A DNA stretch of 64,000 bases from Alpinimonas psychrophila. Its GTDB lineage: Bacteria > Actinomycetota > Actinomycetes > Actinomycetales > Microbacteriaceae. Within the stretch, counting starts at the first letter, position 1, and each line of letters begins with the position of its first letter. Where the stretch lies: contig NZ_JACGWU010000003.1 in NCBI RefSeq assembly GCF_014137865.1, positions 124,001-188,000 of the forward strand, written 5' to 3'. The translations under genes and the position numbers were made by a program. This document shows positions 1 through 8,392 of the stretch, one piece after another. The notes beneath the pieces were generated by a model. That model ran no database searches and had not been told where the DNA came from. It saw only the letters and a program-made list of their open reading frames with translations.

Positions 1-1
1 G

Positions 2-148
2 GGCGTTTTCGTGGGAACCCTCGACCGGGTGGGCGTCGATCACTGTGACCTCGCGGAGCATGCGCGGGGCGAGGCGCGGCGTGCGACCCAGGTTCGCGGC
101 TACCGCGTGGTGACGCTGGCGAGCATCACGCTCATCCGCATTCTTTAG
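2..148 (+). CDS. C-terminal end of a conserved hypothetical protein (partial)
   Basis: An open frame enters from the left edge and stops at TAG 146-148, giving the last 48 residues of a protein whose start lies outside the window. The tail (VGVDHCDLAEHARGE, then a Val/Ile/Leu-rich strand) resembles the end of an actinobacterial conserved protein that I recall lying next to the HTH/SAF/CpaE-like genes, but I cannot name a function. It converges on the HTH gene and the two stop codons overlap. Family assignment is from memory, so confidence is moderate. Confidence 0.5.
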   Translation, partial: GVFVGTLDRVGVDHCDLAEHARGEARRATQVRGYRVVTLASITLIRIL

Positions 149-396
149 ATTGCGCCGCTGTCGGCGAACTCCGACTGGTGCCAGAGGGCACGGCGGCGCG
201 CCATTTCATACTGATCGTCAATGAAGGACTGCACCACGCTGACGTCGACGCGCCAGGGTCCTCGCTTGCCAACCCGCATAGCCGCTAGTTCACCGCGATG
301 AACAAGGTTATAAACCTGTGTCACCGAGACAGTGAGTAGTTCAGCGGTTTCGCTAATCGACAGGAATCGCCCGGGGGTGAAATCGTTCATGGGCAC
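145..396 (-). CDS. Small excisionase/BldC-type helix-turn-helix DNA-binding protein
   Basis: This 83-residue protein has a MerR/excisionase-type HTH over about residues 11-65: FLSISETAELLTVSVTQVYNLVHRGELAAMRVG, followed by a basic wing (KRGPWRVD) and a helix. Such proteins (excisionase family, BldC-like) bind short direct repeats and act as small transcription factors in actinobacteria. It is read away from the SAF/CpaE-like pair with about 130 bp between the starts, and the same trio recurs in related genomes, so it may regulate its divergent neighbours. That regulation is inference; the target is unknown. Confidence 0.8.
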   Translation of the reverse strand: MPMNDFTPGRFLSISETAELLTVSVTQVYNLVHRGELAAMRVGKRGPWRVDVSVVQSFIDDQYEMARRRALWHQSEFADSGAI

Positions 397-524
397 AGCA
401 TATTTTGAGAGGCGATGTCGTGACCAAGAATGTGGGGCATGTGGATAACTCAGTCACCATCCCGCCGTGCGCCGCCACGATGGGGTCTTGCCCCGCAGTC
501 TGCTGGGCGAGATGGGGGATTTTC

Positions 525-1178
525 ATGGTGAACCGTGACGCTCGAATCTTTGGTTCTCGGCACATTGGCATTCGACACATTGACATTCGGCTTGTGATTG
601 GTCTTGTGCTGGTCGTTGCCTCAATTGCGGGAGTCTACGGCCTCGTTGCCGCCGCTGATCGAACGACCGCGGTCTACATCGCGAGCAGGCCCTTGGCCGC
701 CGGATACCAGATTCAGGCCCGCGATCTTGACGTGGTGCATGTGCGGTTGGCAGGAGCCTCCGCATCTTATGTGGCCGAAGACGGGTTGCGCCGGGGTGCC
801 GTCCTGTTACGTCCCCTGGATGCTGGCGAGCTCATTCCGATAGCAGCAATCGGATCCGCGAAGGACGTTACATCCAGCACCCTGGTTCTTGCCCTCACGT
901 CACCGTTACCGATTGATACCCAACCCGGTTCGATCGTGGACCTGTGGACGGCCCGGCAGCTGGGGCAAAATAGTTTCGGGCCCCCCACAATTTTGGTTCC
1001 CCAAGCGCAAATTCTCCGTGTCATTGAGAGCAGCGGTATTGGGTCGGCATCCCGCGTCGTCAATGTTGAAATCACCATTCCGAGAGACAAGGTCGCGCTG
1101 GTTCTGCAGGCCCAAGCCAACGGCGACGTGACCTCGCTCGTCCCCACGGCCGGCGCGCTCTCGGGGGCAGGGTCGTGA
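525..1178 (+). CDS. SAF-domain membrane-anchored protein (CpaB/RcpC-like)
   Basis: A 217-residue protein. I chose ATG 525 because GGGGGAT lies just upstream and because residues encoded before it look non-coding. A single membrane helix (about residues 20-42) is followed by a SAF fold beginning at TAVYIASRPLAAGYQIQARDL, the domain found in CpaB/RcpC pilus-assembly proteins, FlgA and antifreeze-like proteins. Its TGA overlaps the GTG of the next gene by 4 bases, so the two are translationally coupled. Pairing with a CpaE-like P-loop protein recalls Tad pilus loci, but no tadA/tadB/tadC follow, so a pilus role is not supported here. Confidence 0.8.
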   Translation: MVNRDARIFGSRHIGIRHIDIRLVIGLVLVVASIAGVYGLVAAADRTTAVYIASRPLAAGYQIQARDLDVVHVRLAGASASYVAEDGLRRGAVLLRPLDAGELIPIAAIGSAKDVTSSTLVLALTSPLPIDTQPGSIVDLWTARQLGQNSFGPPTILVPQAQILRVIESSGIGSASRVVNVEITIPRDKVALVLQAQANGDVTSLVPTAGALSGAGS

Positions 1179-2569
1179 GTCGGGTCGCGTTATGGGTGGG
1201 CGGTTCCGTGGGGGAGCGTCTTGCTGCCGAGGTCGTCGGATCAGAGGATGAGTTGGTGGCCCAGGCAACGACCGCACGTGAAATAATGGCGCTCATTTCC
1301 GCCTCCGGCGTTGATATCGTTGCCGTGAATGCAGATCCAACGCACCTGACACTCGAGCTCATTGACGCGTGCGACATTGCGGGAGTTCGCTTGATCGTCA
1401 TGATTCACGTGGACTCCGACCGACGGCATGCGCTGACCTTGGATTTTCGCGAAACCTGTCGCTCGGATGCGTCGTGGGAATCCATGATTGAACTCTTGCG
1501 CGCACCCTCGTTCGGTGGGGGAAATATTCCCGATCTGGCATTCTTCGACATTACCTCTGATGCGGTTCCCCTGCTTTCCGGCACGGCGACCTCACGGGTT
1601 GCGTCGACTTCGTCAGAAGACTCAGCCGCGGTGGTCTTTGCGTCGGGGGAAACCGGGGTTGCGCCGTTGGTTGCGCCAGTTGTCGCGCCGGTGATCGCGG
1701 TGTGGGGTCCAACGGGTGCACCGGGGCGAACATCCGTTGCCATCAATGTTGCAGCTGAACTTTCGCAAGAAGGGCTCGCCGTTCTGCTCATGGATGCTGA
1801 TCCTTATGGAGGCACAATTGCCCCCAAGCTCGGCTTGCTCGATGAAACCCCCGGCTTTGCGGCGGTCTGTCGATTGGCAGATCAGGAACTGCTGACCCGT
1901 CACGAACTCCAACGCTTGGCGCAACTCGTTGATGTTGGTGGCGTGCGCGATACTCCATTGTGGGTTCTCACGGGCATCCTCCGGACCGATCGATGGCCGG
2001 AGCTTTCGGCGGCCCGCGTTGCCCGCGTTCTGGAATTCTGCCGCGGTGAATTCGACGTCATCATCGTCGATGTTGGCTTTAACGTGGAACGAGATGAGGA
2101 GATCTCCAGTGACCTTTTTGCCCCGCGCCGAAACGCTGCGACCCTGACCGTGCTCGGCGAGGCTGACACGATTGTGGCCGTCACGGACAGCGACGTCGTG
2201 GGACTAGCAAGGTTCTTGCGAACGTCCTCAGACGTGCGAGAACTCTTCGTCGGCACGCCCATTATTGCCGTGGCCAACCGTGTTCGCTCCGCTGTGGCGG
2301 GCCTTGCACCGCGTACTCATGTTCGGCAAACGCTCGAGCGCTTCGGGGGTCTCACCGACATCATGGTTATTCCTTTTGACGATCGAGCATTTGATGCCTG
2401 CACGCTTCGGTCCGAGCCGCTCTGCACCGTTACACCGCAGTCGGCCGCGCGAATTGCCCTCCGCCAACTAGCACTTCGTCTTGCCCCGGGCTACGCTTCC
2501 GCTAGCCAATCTCCTTCGCGAGAAACGCGAGTGTCTCTGTCAACGCTGTTTGCGCGGCGTCGAGGTTGA
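1175..2569 (+). CDS. CpaE/MinD/ParA-like P-loop protein with non-canonical Walker A
   Basis: A 464-residue protein starting at GTG 1175 within the GTGA overlap. Residues 1-110 look like a receiver-like N-terminal domain of the CpaE type; residues about 172-440 form a MinD/ParA-type domain with strand, P-loop, then VLLMDADPYGG (Walker A' Asp). The P-loop reads GPTGAPGRTS (178-187): both lysines of the usual KGGxGKTT are replaced (Thr180, Arg185), so ATP binding or hydrolysis may be altered. It is probably co-transcribed with the SAF protein. Related genes are often labelled chromosome partitioning protein, but a localisation or surface-assembly role is equally likely. Confidence 0.75.
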   Translation: MSRVALWVGGSVGERLAAEVVGSEDELVAQATTAREIMALISASGVDIVAVNADPTHLTLELIDACDIAGVRLIVMIHVDSDRRHALTLDFRETCRSDASWESMIELLRAPSFGGGNIPDLAFFDITSDAVPLLSGTATSRVASTSSEDSAAVVFASGETGVAPLVAPVVAPVIAVWGPTGAPGRTSVAINVAAELSQEGLAVLLMDADPYGGTIAPKLGLLDETPGFAAVCRLADQELLTRHELQRLAQLVDVGGVRDTPLWVLTGILRTDRWPELSAARVARVLEFCRGEFDVIIVDVGFNVERDEEISSDLFAPRRNAATLTVLGEADTIVAVTDSDVVGLARFLRTSSDVRELFVGTPIIAVANRVRSAVAGLAPRTHVRQTLERFGGLTDIMVIPFDDRAFDACTLRSEPLCTVTPQSAARIALRQLALRLAPGYASASQSPSRETRVSLSTLFARRRG

Positions 2570-3524
2570 GTCGAAACTGATACTCGTGGGGGAGGGGAGG
2601 CGTGTAATCCGTGGGCCAGAACAGGGTCGTCACATCGACGCCGAGGCTCGTGAGCGTTGCGGCCATGGGCACGGACTCCATTTCGGTGAGGGGATCCGCG
2701 TTGCCCCCCGAAATATAGGTCGGCGGGAAGTCGGCGGTCACATACCGAATCGATGACATCTGGGCCAATGCGGGCGAGTTCGCGAGATCTCGATCTCCGG
2801 TGTAGGCCCACATCGAAATATCATCGCCCCAGCCCAGGAGCCCCTTCGAGCCGATTAGCGACGTCATCTCGTAGATGCCGCAGTTGAGCACTACTCCCTT
2901 GAGCTCCGAGGGTTTCAGAGCGGGCGTGATGCCAACCTCGGTGGCATACGCCGGATTGGTGATGATGGCGGCCATCTGGCTGGACAGTTGCGCACCGGCC
3001 GAGTCGCCGGCGAGAACAATCCGTGTCGAGTCAACGTGGTATTCCGCCGCATGATCGAGGATGAACTGGTGTGCCGTGTTTAGCTGAAAGACTGCCGTGG
3101 GGTAGACCGCTTCGGGGCCGTAGGTGTAGTTCAGCCCCACCACGGTGTACCCGTGAGACGCTAGGAGTTGAAAGTACGTGCGATCGGTCAATTTATTGCC
3201 CGAAATCCAGGCGCCGCCGTGCGTCCAAATTACGGTGCCCTGCGCGGTGGTTGTGCCGTTGGGGTAGAAGACGTCCATCGTGGTGAAGCTGTCGCCGGTG
3301 CCGTATTGGACATCCAAAATGCTGGTCACGTTATCGGGAGCAAATGGCTCCATGATGCCCGCAACCTTTTCGGCTCCGTTCGTGAACACCTTGCGAATGA
3401 TGAGGGCGCCTGGCCACGGACTCACGGTGAACGCAACAACCGTCACAATGAGCAATCCGGCGATGATACTCACGGGCCACACGAAGCCCGGACGACGCAA
3501 AAGAGGGCGGCGAATTTTGCTCAT
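2502..3524 (-). CDS. Membrane-anchored alpha/beta-hydrolase (esterase/lipase, HSL/BD-FAE-like)
   Basis: A 340-residue protein with an N-terminal basic stretch and one membrane helix (about 15-35), so the catalytic domain probably faces outside. The fold is supported by the oxyanion motif HGGAW (102-106), the nucleophile elbow GDSAG (Ser175), Asp277 in GGNADPLTE and His313 in LPHEYQF, a complete Ser-Asp-His triad. Substrate is unknown; small acyl esters are typical of the family. Its last 68 bases overlap the 3' end of the CpaE-like gene on the other strand, and it is divergent from pdtaS with only 17 bp between starts. Confidence 0.85.
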   Translation of the reverse strand: MSKIRRPLLRRPGFVWPVSIIAGLLIVTVVAFTVSPWPGALIIRKVFTNGAEKVAGIMEPFAPDNVTSILDVQYGTGDSFTTMDVFYPNGTTTAQGTVIWTHGGAWISGNKLTDRTYFQLLASHGYTVVGLNYTYGPEAVYPTAVFQLNTAHQFILDHAAEYHVDSTRIVLAGDSAGAQLSSQMAAIITNPAYATEVGITPALKPSELKGVVLNCGIYEMTSLIGSKGLLGWGDDISMWAYTGDRDLANSPALAQMSSIRYVTADFPPTYISGGNADPLTEMESVPMAATLTSLGVDVTTLFWPTDYTPPLPHEYQFRLNLDAAQTALTETLAFLAKEIG

Positions 3525-3541
3525 GACCCTAGGCTAGAGGA

Positions 3542-5035
3542 ATGTCGACTCTCAGTAACATCATGGAATCCCAGGGCATCGGCACCGCGGCGGACATCGA
3601 GTGGTTGCACATGCTCATTGGTGACTGGCAGCTCATCGCTGACCTCGCTTTCGCGGACATCGTGCTGTGGACGCCGACCGATGATGGCGGGTTCGTCGCT
3701 GTTTCCCATGCCCGGCCTTCCAGTTCCGCGACGCTGTTTTATCGTGACTTCGTGGGCCAGAAAATCAAGGCAGAATGGCGTGCTCAAGTCAACGAGTCGT
3801 TCTCCTCTGCGCGCATTATCGAATCCTCAGCACCGGCTTGGTATGAAGAAACGCCCACGCGGGTGCGAGCCGTCCCCGTCATTCGCCGGGCACGACCGAA
3901 CTCGCAGGAAGTGCAGTCCGGCCCGATTGCCGTCATTACGCTGCACACGAATCTTTCGGAGAACCGAACCCCGAGTCGTCAAGAGCTCACCTTCAATGCG
4001 TGCGCGAGCGACCTGTTCGACATGATTGCCTCGGGTGATTTTCCTGATCTGGATGCCGCACCGGCACCTCGCCGCGGCGCTCCGCGCGCCAATGATGGTT
4101 TGATCCGGCTGGATGCTGATGGGCTGACACTTTTCGCGAGCCCCAACGCTCTCTCGGCTTTCAATCGCATCGGTTTTTCTGACGAGCTCGAGGGGGAGTA
4201 CCTTGCTGAGGTCACGACCCGGGTGCTCACCGGCAAGCTTGTGATCGATGAGTCGTTGCCCGTGGTGGTTTCCGGGCGCGCGCCGTGGCGTGCGGACATT
4301 GAATCGCGTGGGGTCACGATTTCCCTCCGAACCATCCCCATCCGGCATCTTGGCGAGCGCACCGGCGCCATCGTGCTGTGCCGCGACGTCACCGAGTTGC
4401 GTCACCAGGAGATGGAACTCATCACTAAGGACGCGACCATTCGTGAGATCCACCACCGTGTGAAGAACAACCTGCAGACCGTAGCCTCCCTTTTGCGCAT
4501 CCAGGCCCGACGCACGCAATCGGACGAGGCACGGGAAGCACTAACGCAGGCCATGCGCCGGGTCGCGAGTATTGCTGTCGTGCACGACACTCTCTCCGAA
4601 GGGTTGAGTCAAAACGTCGACTTCGACACCGTTTTTCAGCGGGTGCTGATGCTGAGCGCGGAGGTCGCCTCGATTCATGGAACCACGGTGCACCCGAAGC
4701 TGAACGGCTCCTTCGGCGTGCTTCCGAGTGAGTATGCGACTCCGCTGGCTCTTGCCCTCACGGAATTGGTCACGAATGCCGTCGAGCACGGTCTCGCGGG
4801 CCGCGAGGGGACCGTCGAGATTGAGGCGGTTCGCACGGAAGAAGCGCTGACCGTGCACATTCGCGATAACGGAGCGGGAATGCTCAACGGTCAGGTGGGC
4901 GACGGCCTCGGCACTCAGATCGTAAAAACGCTCATCCAAGGCGAGCTCAGCGGTTCGATTAGGTGGGATTCTCGCGACTTGGGGGGAACTGATGTCTCGA
5001 TCGAAATTCCCCTGCGGTACCTCGACCTCGCCTAA
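3542..5035 (+). CDS. pdtaS: PdtaS-type two-component sensor histidine kinase
   Basis: A 497-residue soluble kinase collinear with mycobacterial PdtaS: an N-terminal GAF-like domain (about 13-165), a PAS domain (about 180-300) and an HWE/HisKA_2-type catalytic module. The phospho-acceptor helix reads EIHHRVKNNLQT with His304-His305; the ATPase domain shows ELVTNAVEHG (about 405) and DNGAGML (about 442). There is no membrane segment, so it senses a cytosolic signal. In mycobacteria the partner is the antiterminator-type regulator PdtaR, which is not in this window. The start matches the MSTL opening of known homologues. It faces whiB1 across a shared hairpin. Confidence 0.9.
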   Translation: MSTLSNIMESQGIGTAADIEWLHMLIGDWQLIADLAFADIVLWTPTDDGGFVAVSHARPSSSATLFYRDFVGQKIKAEWRAQVNESFSSARIIESSAPAWYEETPTRVRAVPVIRRARPNSQEVQSGPIAVITLHTNLSENRTPSRQELTFNACASDLFDMIASGDFPDLDAAPAPRRGAPRANDGLIRLDADGLTLFASPNALSAFNRIGFSDELEGEYLAEVTTRVLTGKLVIDESLPVVVSGRAPWRADIESRGVTISLRTIPIRHLGERTGAIVLCRDVTELRHQEMELITKDATIREIHHRVKNNLQTVASLLRIQARRTQSDEAREALTQAMRRVASIAVVHDTLSEGLSQNVDFDTVFQRVLMLSAEVASIHGTTVHPKLNGSFGVLPSEYATPLALALTELVTNAVEHGLAGREGTVEIEAVRTEEALTVHIRDNGAGMLNGQVGDGLGTQIVKTLIQGELSGSIRWDSRDLGGTDVSIEIPLRYLDLA

Positions 5036-5062
5036 GGAAGGCTCACCGTCGCTTAACGAAAG

Positions 5063-5093
5063 ATGGCCTCGAACCCAATAGGTCCGAGGCCAT
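5063..5093. terminator. Hairpin between convergent pdtaS and whiB1
   Basis: ATGGCCTCG (5063-5071) and CGAGGCCAT (5085-5093) form a perfect 9-bp stem; inside it ACC and GGT can add three more pairs after one mismatch. It lies in the 72-bp gap between the two convergent stop codons. There is no strong T run on either side, so it may act as a bidirectional terminator or transcript-end stabiliser. Confidence 0.6.
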
Positions 5094-5107
5094 TCGCGTG
5101 CAGATTA

Positions 5108-5356
5108 TTAGCTGGCGCGACGGGCACGTGCAGCGCGACGCTTCAGGGCGCGACGCTCGTCTTCGCTGAGACCACCCCAGACGCCGGAGTCTTGACCGGT
5201 CTCAAGAGCGTACTGCAGGCACATTTCGGTGACGGTGCAGCGTGAGCACACGGCCTTCGCCTTGTCGATCTGGTCGACGGCGGGTCCGGTGTTGCCGACC
5301 GGGAAGAAAAGTTCTGGGTCAACGGTGAGGCAGGATGCGTTATTGCGCCAGTCCAT
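5108..5356 (-). CDS. whiB1: WhiB1-type iron-sulfur transcription factor
   Basis: An 82-residue Wbl protein closest to WhiB1: it opens MDWRNNASC and carries PELFFPVGNTGPA as mycobacterial WhiB1 does. The four [4Fe-4S] ligands are Cys9, Cys37, Cys40 and Cys46 (C-x2-C-x5-C after the first Cys). The GVWGG turn (58-62) precedes a basic DNA-binding tail (KRRAARARR). WhiB1 is an NO-sensitive, essential regulator in mycobacteria that binds the sigma factor region 4. A strong AAAGGAG sits 8 bases before the ATG. Transcribed toward pdtaS. Confidence 0.95.
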   Translation of the reverse strand: MDWRNNASCLTVDPELFFPVGNTGPAVDQIDKAKAVCSRCTVTEMCLQYALETGQDSGVWGGLSEDERRALKRRAARARRAS

Positions 5357-5398
5357 GGTGGAGCTCCTTTATATCGCTTGGGGGCATGGGTAAAAAAC

Positions 5399-5433
5399 CT
5401 ATAGATGCATTCGGACTTTCGGAATGCTGTCAA
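5399..5433 (-). promoter_or_regulatory. Candidate whiB1 promoter with imperfect palindrome
   Basis: On the minus strand a perfect TTGACA (-35) occupies 5433-5428. Immediately downstream is a 21-bp imperfect palindrome (5427-5407) with arms GCATTC and GAATGC, sitting where the -35/-10 spacer would be. The -10 is not clear: ATGCAT or TGCATC at the usual distance is weak, and TATAGG (5404-5399) is too far. The placement suggests a repressor or activator site, but this is inference. Confidence 0.4.
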
Positions 5434-5560
5434 ATGCCAGTCCCACGTAAGCTCCAGAGCGGAATACTACGTGCCCACGTCAATGTAGGGGGCAACTCGA
5501 CCTTCATAATGGTGACATACCCTCGTCAGAAGAGCAAGGGTTTTTTGAAAAGGATTCCAA

Positions 5561-5959
5561 TTGAGTAACGAAAATATTCGCAAACCGCCGTTACTGATTG
5601 TTTTGGTGGGGATTTTGTTTCTGGAAGCGGCTGCTTTAGCGGCCACAGCGCTGTGGTTTCTCAGCAGAATCTTCTTTGAAAAGGCGGAGTCTTTGGGGGG
5701 CGCCGTTGTCATCCTGATTATTGTGGCGCTGGTGGCCGTGTGGGTTACGGTGACAGCGATTTACACGTTGCGTGCCCGCCCGTGGGTTCGCGGCGCCATC
5801 TTTACGTGGCAAGTTTTGCAGATTGCCGTCGCTGCGGGCGCGTTCCAAGGTTTCTACGCCCAACCAGCCGTTGGCTATGCGCTCCTGGTTCCCGCTGTTC
5901 TTGCCGTGCTCCTGCTGTTCTCGCCCTCGGTGTTGAAGGCCACCACTCGCCCCGAGTAG
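5561..5959 (+). CDS. Small four-helix membrane protein, function unknown
   Basis: A 132-residue protein starting at TTG 5561, chosen because AAAGGA lies about 9 bases upstream. Four hydrophobic segments (about 11-35, 46-68, 77-97 and 104-122) alternate with short loops; a basic patch (LRARPWVRG) lies between helices 2 and 3. It resembles small conserved integral membrane proteins of actinobacteria with no assigned role. It is divergent from whiB1 and convergent with bcp. I do not recognise a catalytic or transport motif. Confidence 0.7.
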   Translation: MSNENIRKPPLLIVLVGILFLEAAALAATALWFLSRIFFEKAESLGGAVVILIIVALVAVWVTVTAIYTLRARPWVRGAIFTWQVLQIAVAAGAFQGFYAQPAVGYALLVPAVLAVLLLFSPSVLKATTRPE

Positions 5960-5989
5960 ATGGCCTGCCGGCATCACGCAGGTCGCGCG

Positions 5990-6457
5990 CTACAAGCCCA
6001 GCTTCGTGCGGAGCATTGCCACGTGTCCCGTGGCCTTCACGTTGTAGAGTGCCAGCTCGATCTTCCCCGTCTCGTCGATGACGAAGGTGGAACGAATGAC
6101 ACCCATGACGGTCTTGCCGTACATCGACTTCTCGCCGTACGTGGCGTAGGAGTTATGAACGGTGAGTTCGGGGTCGCTCAGCAGCGGAAACGTGAGGGCC
6201 TCGGTAGCCTCGAATTTCTTCAGTTTGGCCAGTGTGTCTTTGGAGATCCCCAACACGACATAGCCGGCGGCCGCCAGAGACGCGAGACTGTCGCGAAAAT
6301 CGCAGGCCTGCTTTGTGCACCCGGGCGTCGATGCCGCGGGGTAGAAGTAGAGGATCACTTTTTTGCCGACAAAATCGCCGAGGCACACATCCTGCCCATC
6401 CTGGTTAGGCAGGGTAAAAGCCGGGGCAGTTTGGCCAATGTCGAGTCGCGATGTCAT
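5990..6457 (-). CDS. bcp: Thioredoxin-dependent thiol peroxidase (peroxiredoxin Q/BCP)
   Basis: A 155-residue protein from ATG 6457 (GGGGAT just upstream; a longer frame to 6526 adds residues without family similarity). It reduces peroxides using thioredoxin. The peroxidatic site reads TPGCTKQACDF with Cys47 and a resolving Cys52 five residues later, typical of atypical 2-Cys BCP enzymes. The FYPAASTPGC loop, the FPLLSD segment and R in VIRSTFVID are all present. Length matches the family. It is a stand-alone gene, divergent from rfbB with 83 bp between starts. Confidence 0.92.
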   Translation of the reverse strand: MTSRLDIGQTAPAFTLPNQDGQDVCLGDFVGKKVILYFYPAASTPGCTKQACDFRDSLASLAAAGYVVLGISKDTLAKLKKFEATEALTFPLLSDPELTVHNSYATYGEKSMYGKTVMGVIRSTFVIDETGKIELALYNVKATGHVAMLRTKLGL

Positions 6458-6522
6458 ATCCCCAGCGTATCCGGGGCTACGGATAAACTGGACAGCGTTC
6501 GTGATCGTTCCGTAAAAATTAA

Positions 6523-7539
<1,017 letters not shown>

Positions 7540-7541
7540 TG

Positions 7542-8384
7542 ATGTTGGTTCTCGGAGCAAACGGACAGCTCGGGCTTGCGCTTCGGGAACACTTTCCCGA
7601 TGCCCGTTTTGTGAGCCGCCAAGAATTTGATGTGGCGGATGCTTCTGCGTGCGAGGCTTTTCCCTTAGCGGATTTCTCTACCGTCATCAATGCGTCCGCC
7701 TACACAGCGGTTGATCTCGCGGAGACCGAGCAGGGCCGCCGTGATGCGTGGGCAACAAACGTCACCGGTCTAGGTTTTCTCGCGCGAGCCTGTACCACTC
7801 GCGATATAACGCTCGTGCATGTTTCCAGCGACTACGTCTTTGACGGCACAGCAACGAGCCCCTACCTCGAAACAGATCCGCTTTGCCCGCTCGGTGTCTA
7901 CGGTCAAACGAAAGCCGCGGGTGACGTTGTCGTAGCGACCGTGCCGAAGCACTTCATCGTGCGCACAAGTTGGGTCATCGGGGAGGGTAACAATTTTGTT
8001 CGCACCATGGCCTCGCTTGCAGATCGTGGCATTGCCCCGTCGGTCGTTAACGATCAAATTGGACGGTTGACGTTCACTGATGATCTCGCCCGAGGCATCA
8101 AGCACCTGTTGACATCGGGCGCGGCGTTCGGCACCTATAACCTCACCAACGCCGGCGAGCCCGCGAGCTGGGCAGATATCGCTGCCCAAGTTTTTGAGCT
8201 CACCGGGCACGACCCTGCCAGTGTCACGGGCGTTTCGACGGCCGAGTATTACGCGGGCAAGGATGGCATCGCGCCGCGGCCGGCCTACAGCGTGCTCGAC
8301 ACCTCGCGCATCGAGGCCACAGGTTTCGCGGCATCCCCTTGGCAAGAAAAACTTGCCGGGTACGTCTCCGCACTCAAGCTCTAG
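7542..8384 (+). CDS. rfbD: dTDP-4-dehydrorhamnose reductase
   Basis: A 280-residue reductase performing the last step to dTDP-L-rhamnose. The NADPH site reads LGANGQLG at the N-terminus, SSDYVFDG precedes the YGQTKAAGD (YxxxK) motif, and RTSWVIGEG and the C-terminal PRPAYSVLDTSR are characteristic of RmlD. ATG 7542 directly follows the rfbB stop; a GTG at 7539 overlapping that stop is an equally possible start. It forms a two-gene operon with rfbB and converges on rsgA with an 8-bp gap. Confidence 0.94.
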   Translation: MLVLGANGQLGLALREHFPDARFVSRQEFDVADASACEAFPLADFSTVINASAYTAVDLAETEQGRRDAWATNVTGLGFLARACTTRDITLVHVSSDYVFDGTATSPYLETDPLCPLGVYGQTKAAGDVVVATVPKHFIVRTSWVIGEGNNFVRTMASLADRGIAPSVVNDQIGRLTFTDDLARGIKHLLTSGAAFGTYNLTNAGEPASWADIAAQVFELTGHDPASVTGVSTAEYYAGKDGIAPRPAYSVLDTSRIEATGFAASPWQEKLAGYVSALKL

Positions 8385-8392
8385 AGCGTCGG

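Noticed and set aside
1-2569. A Tad pilus locus
   Set aside because: Only SAF (CpaB-like) and CpaE-like genes are present; no tadA, tadB, tadC or pilin gene follows.
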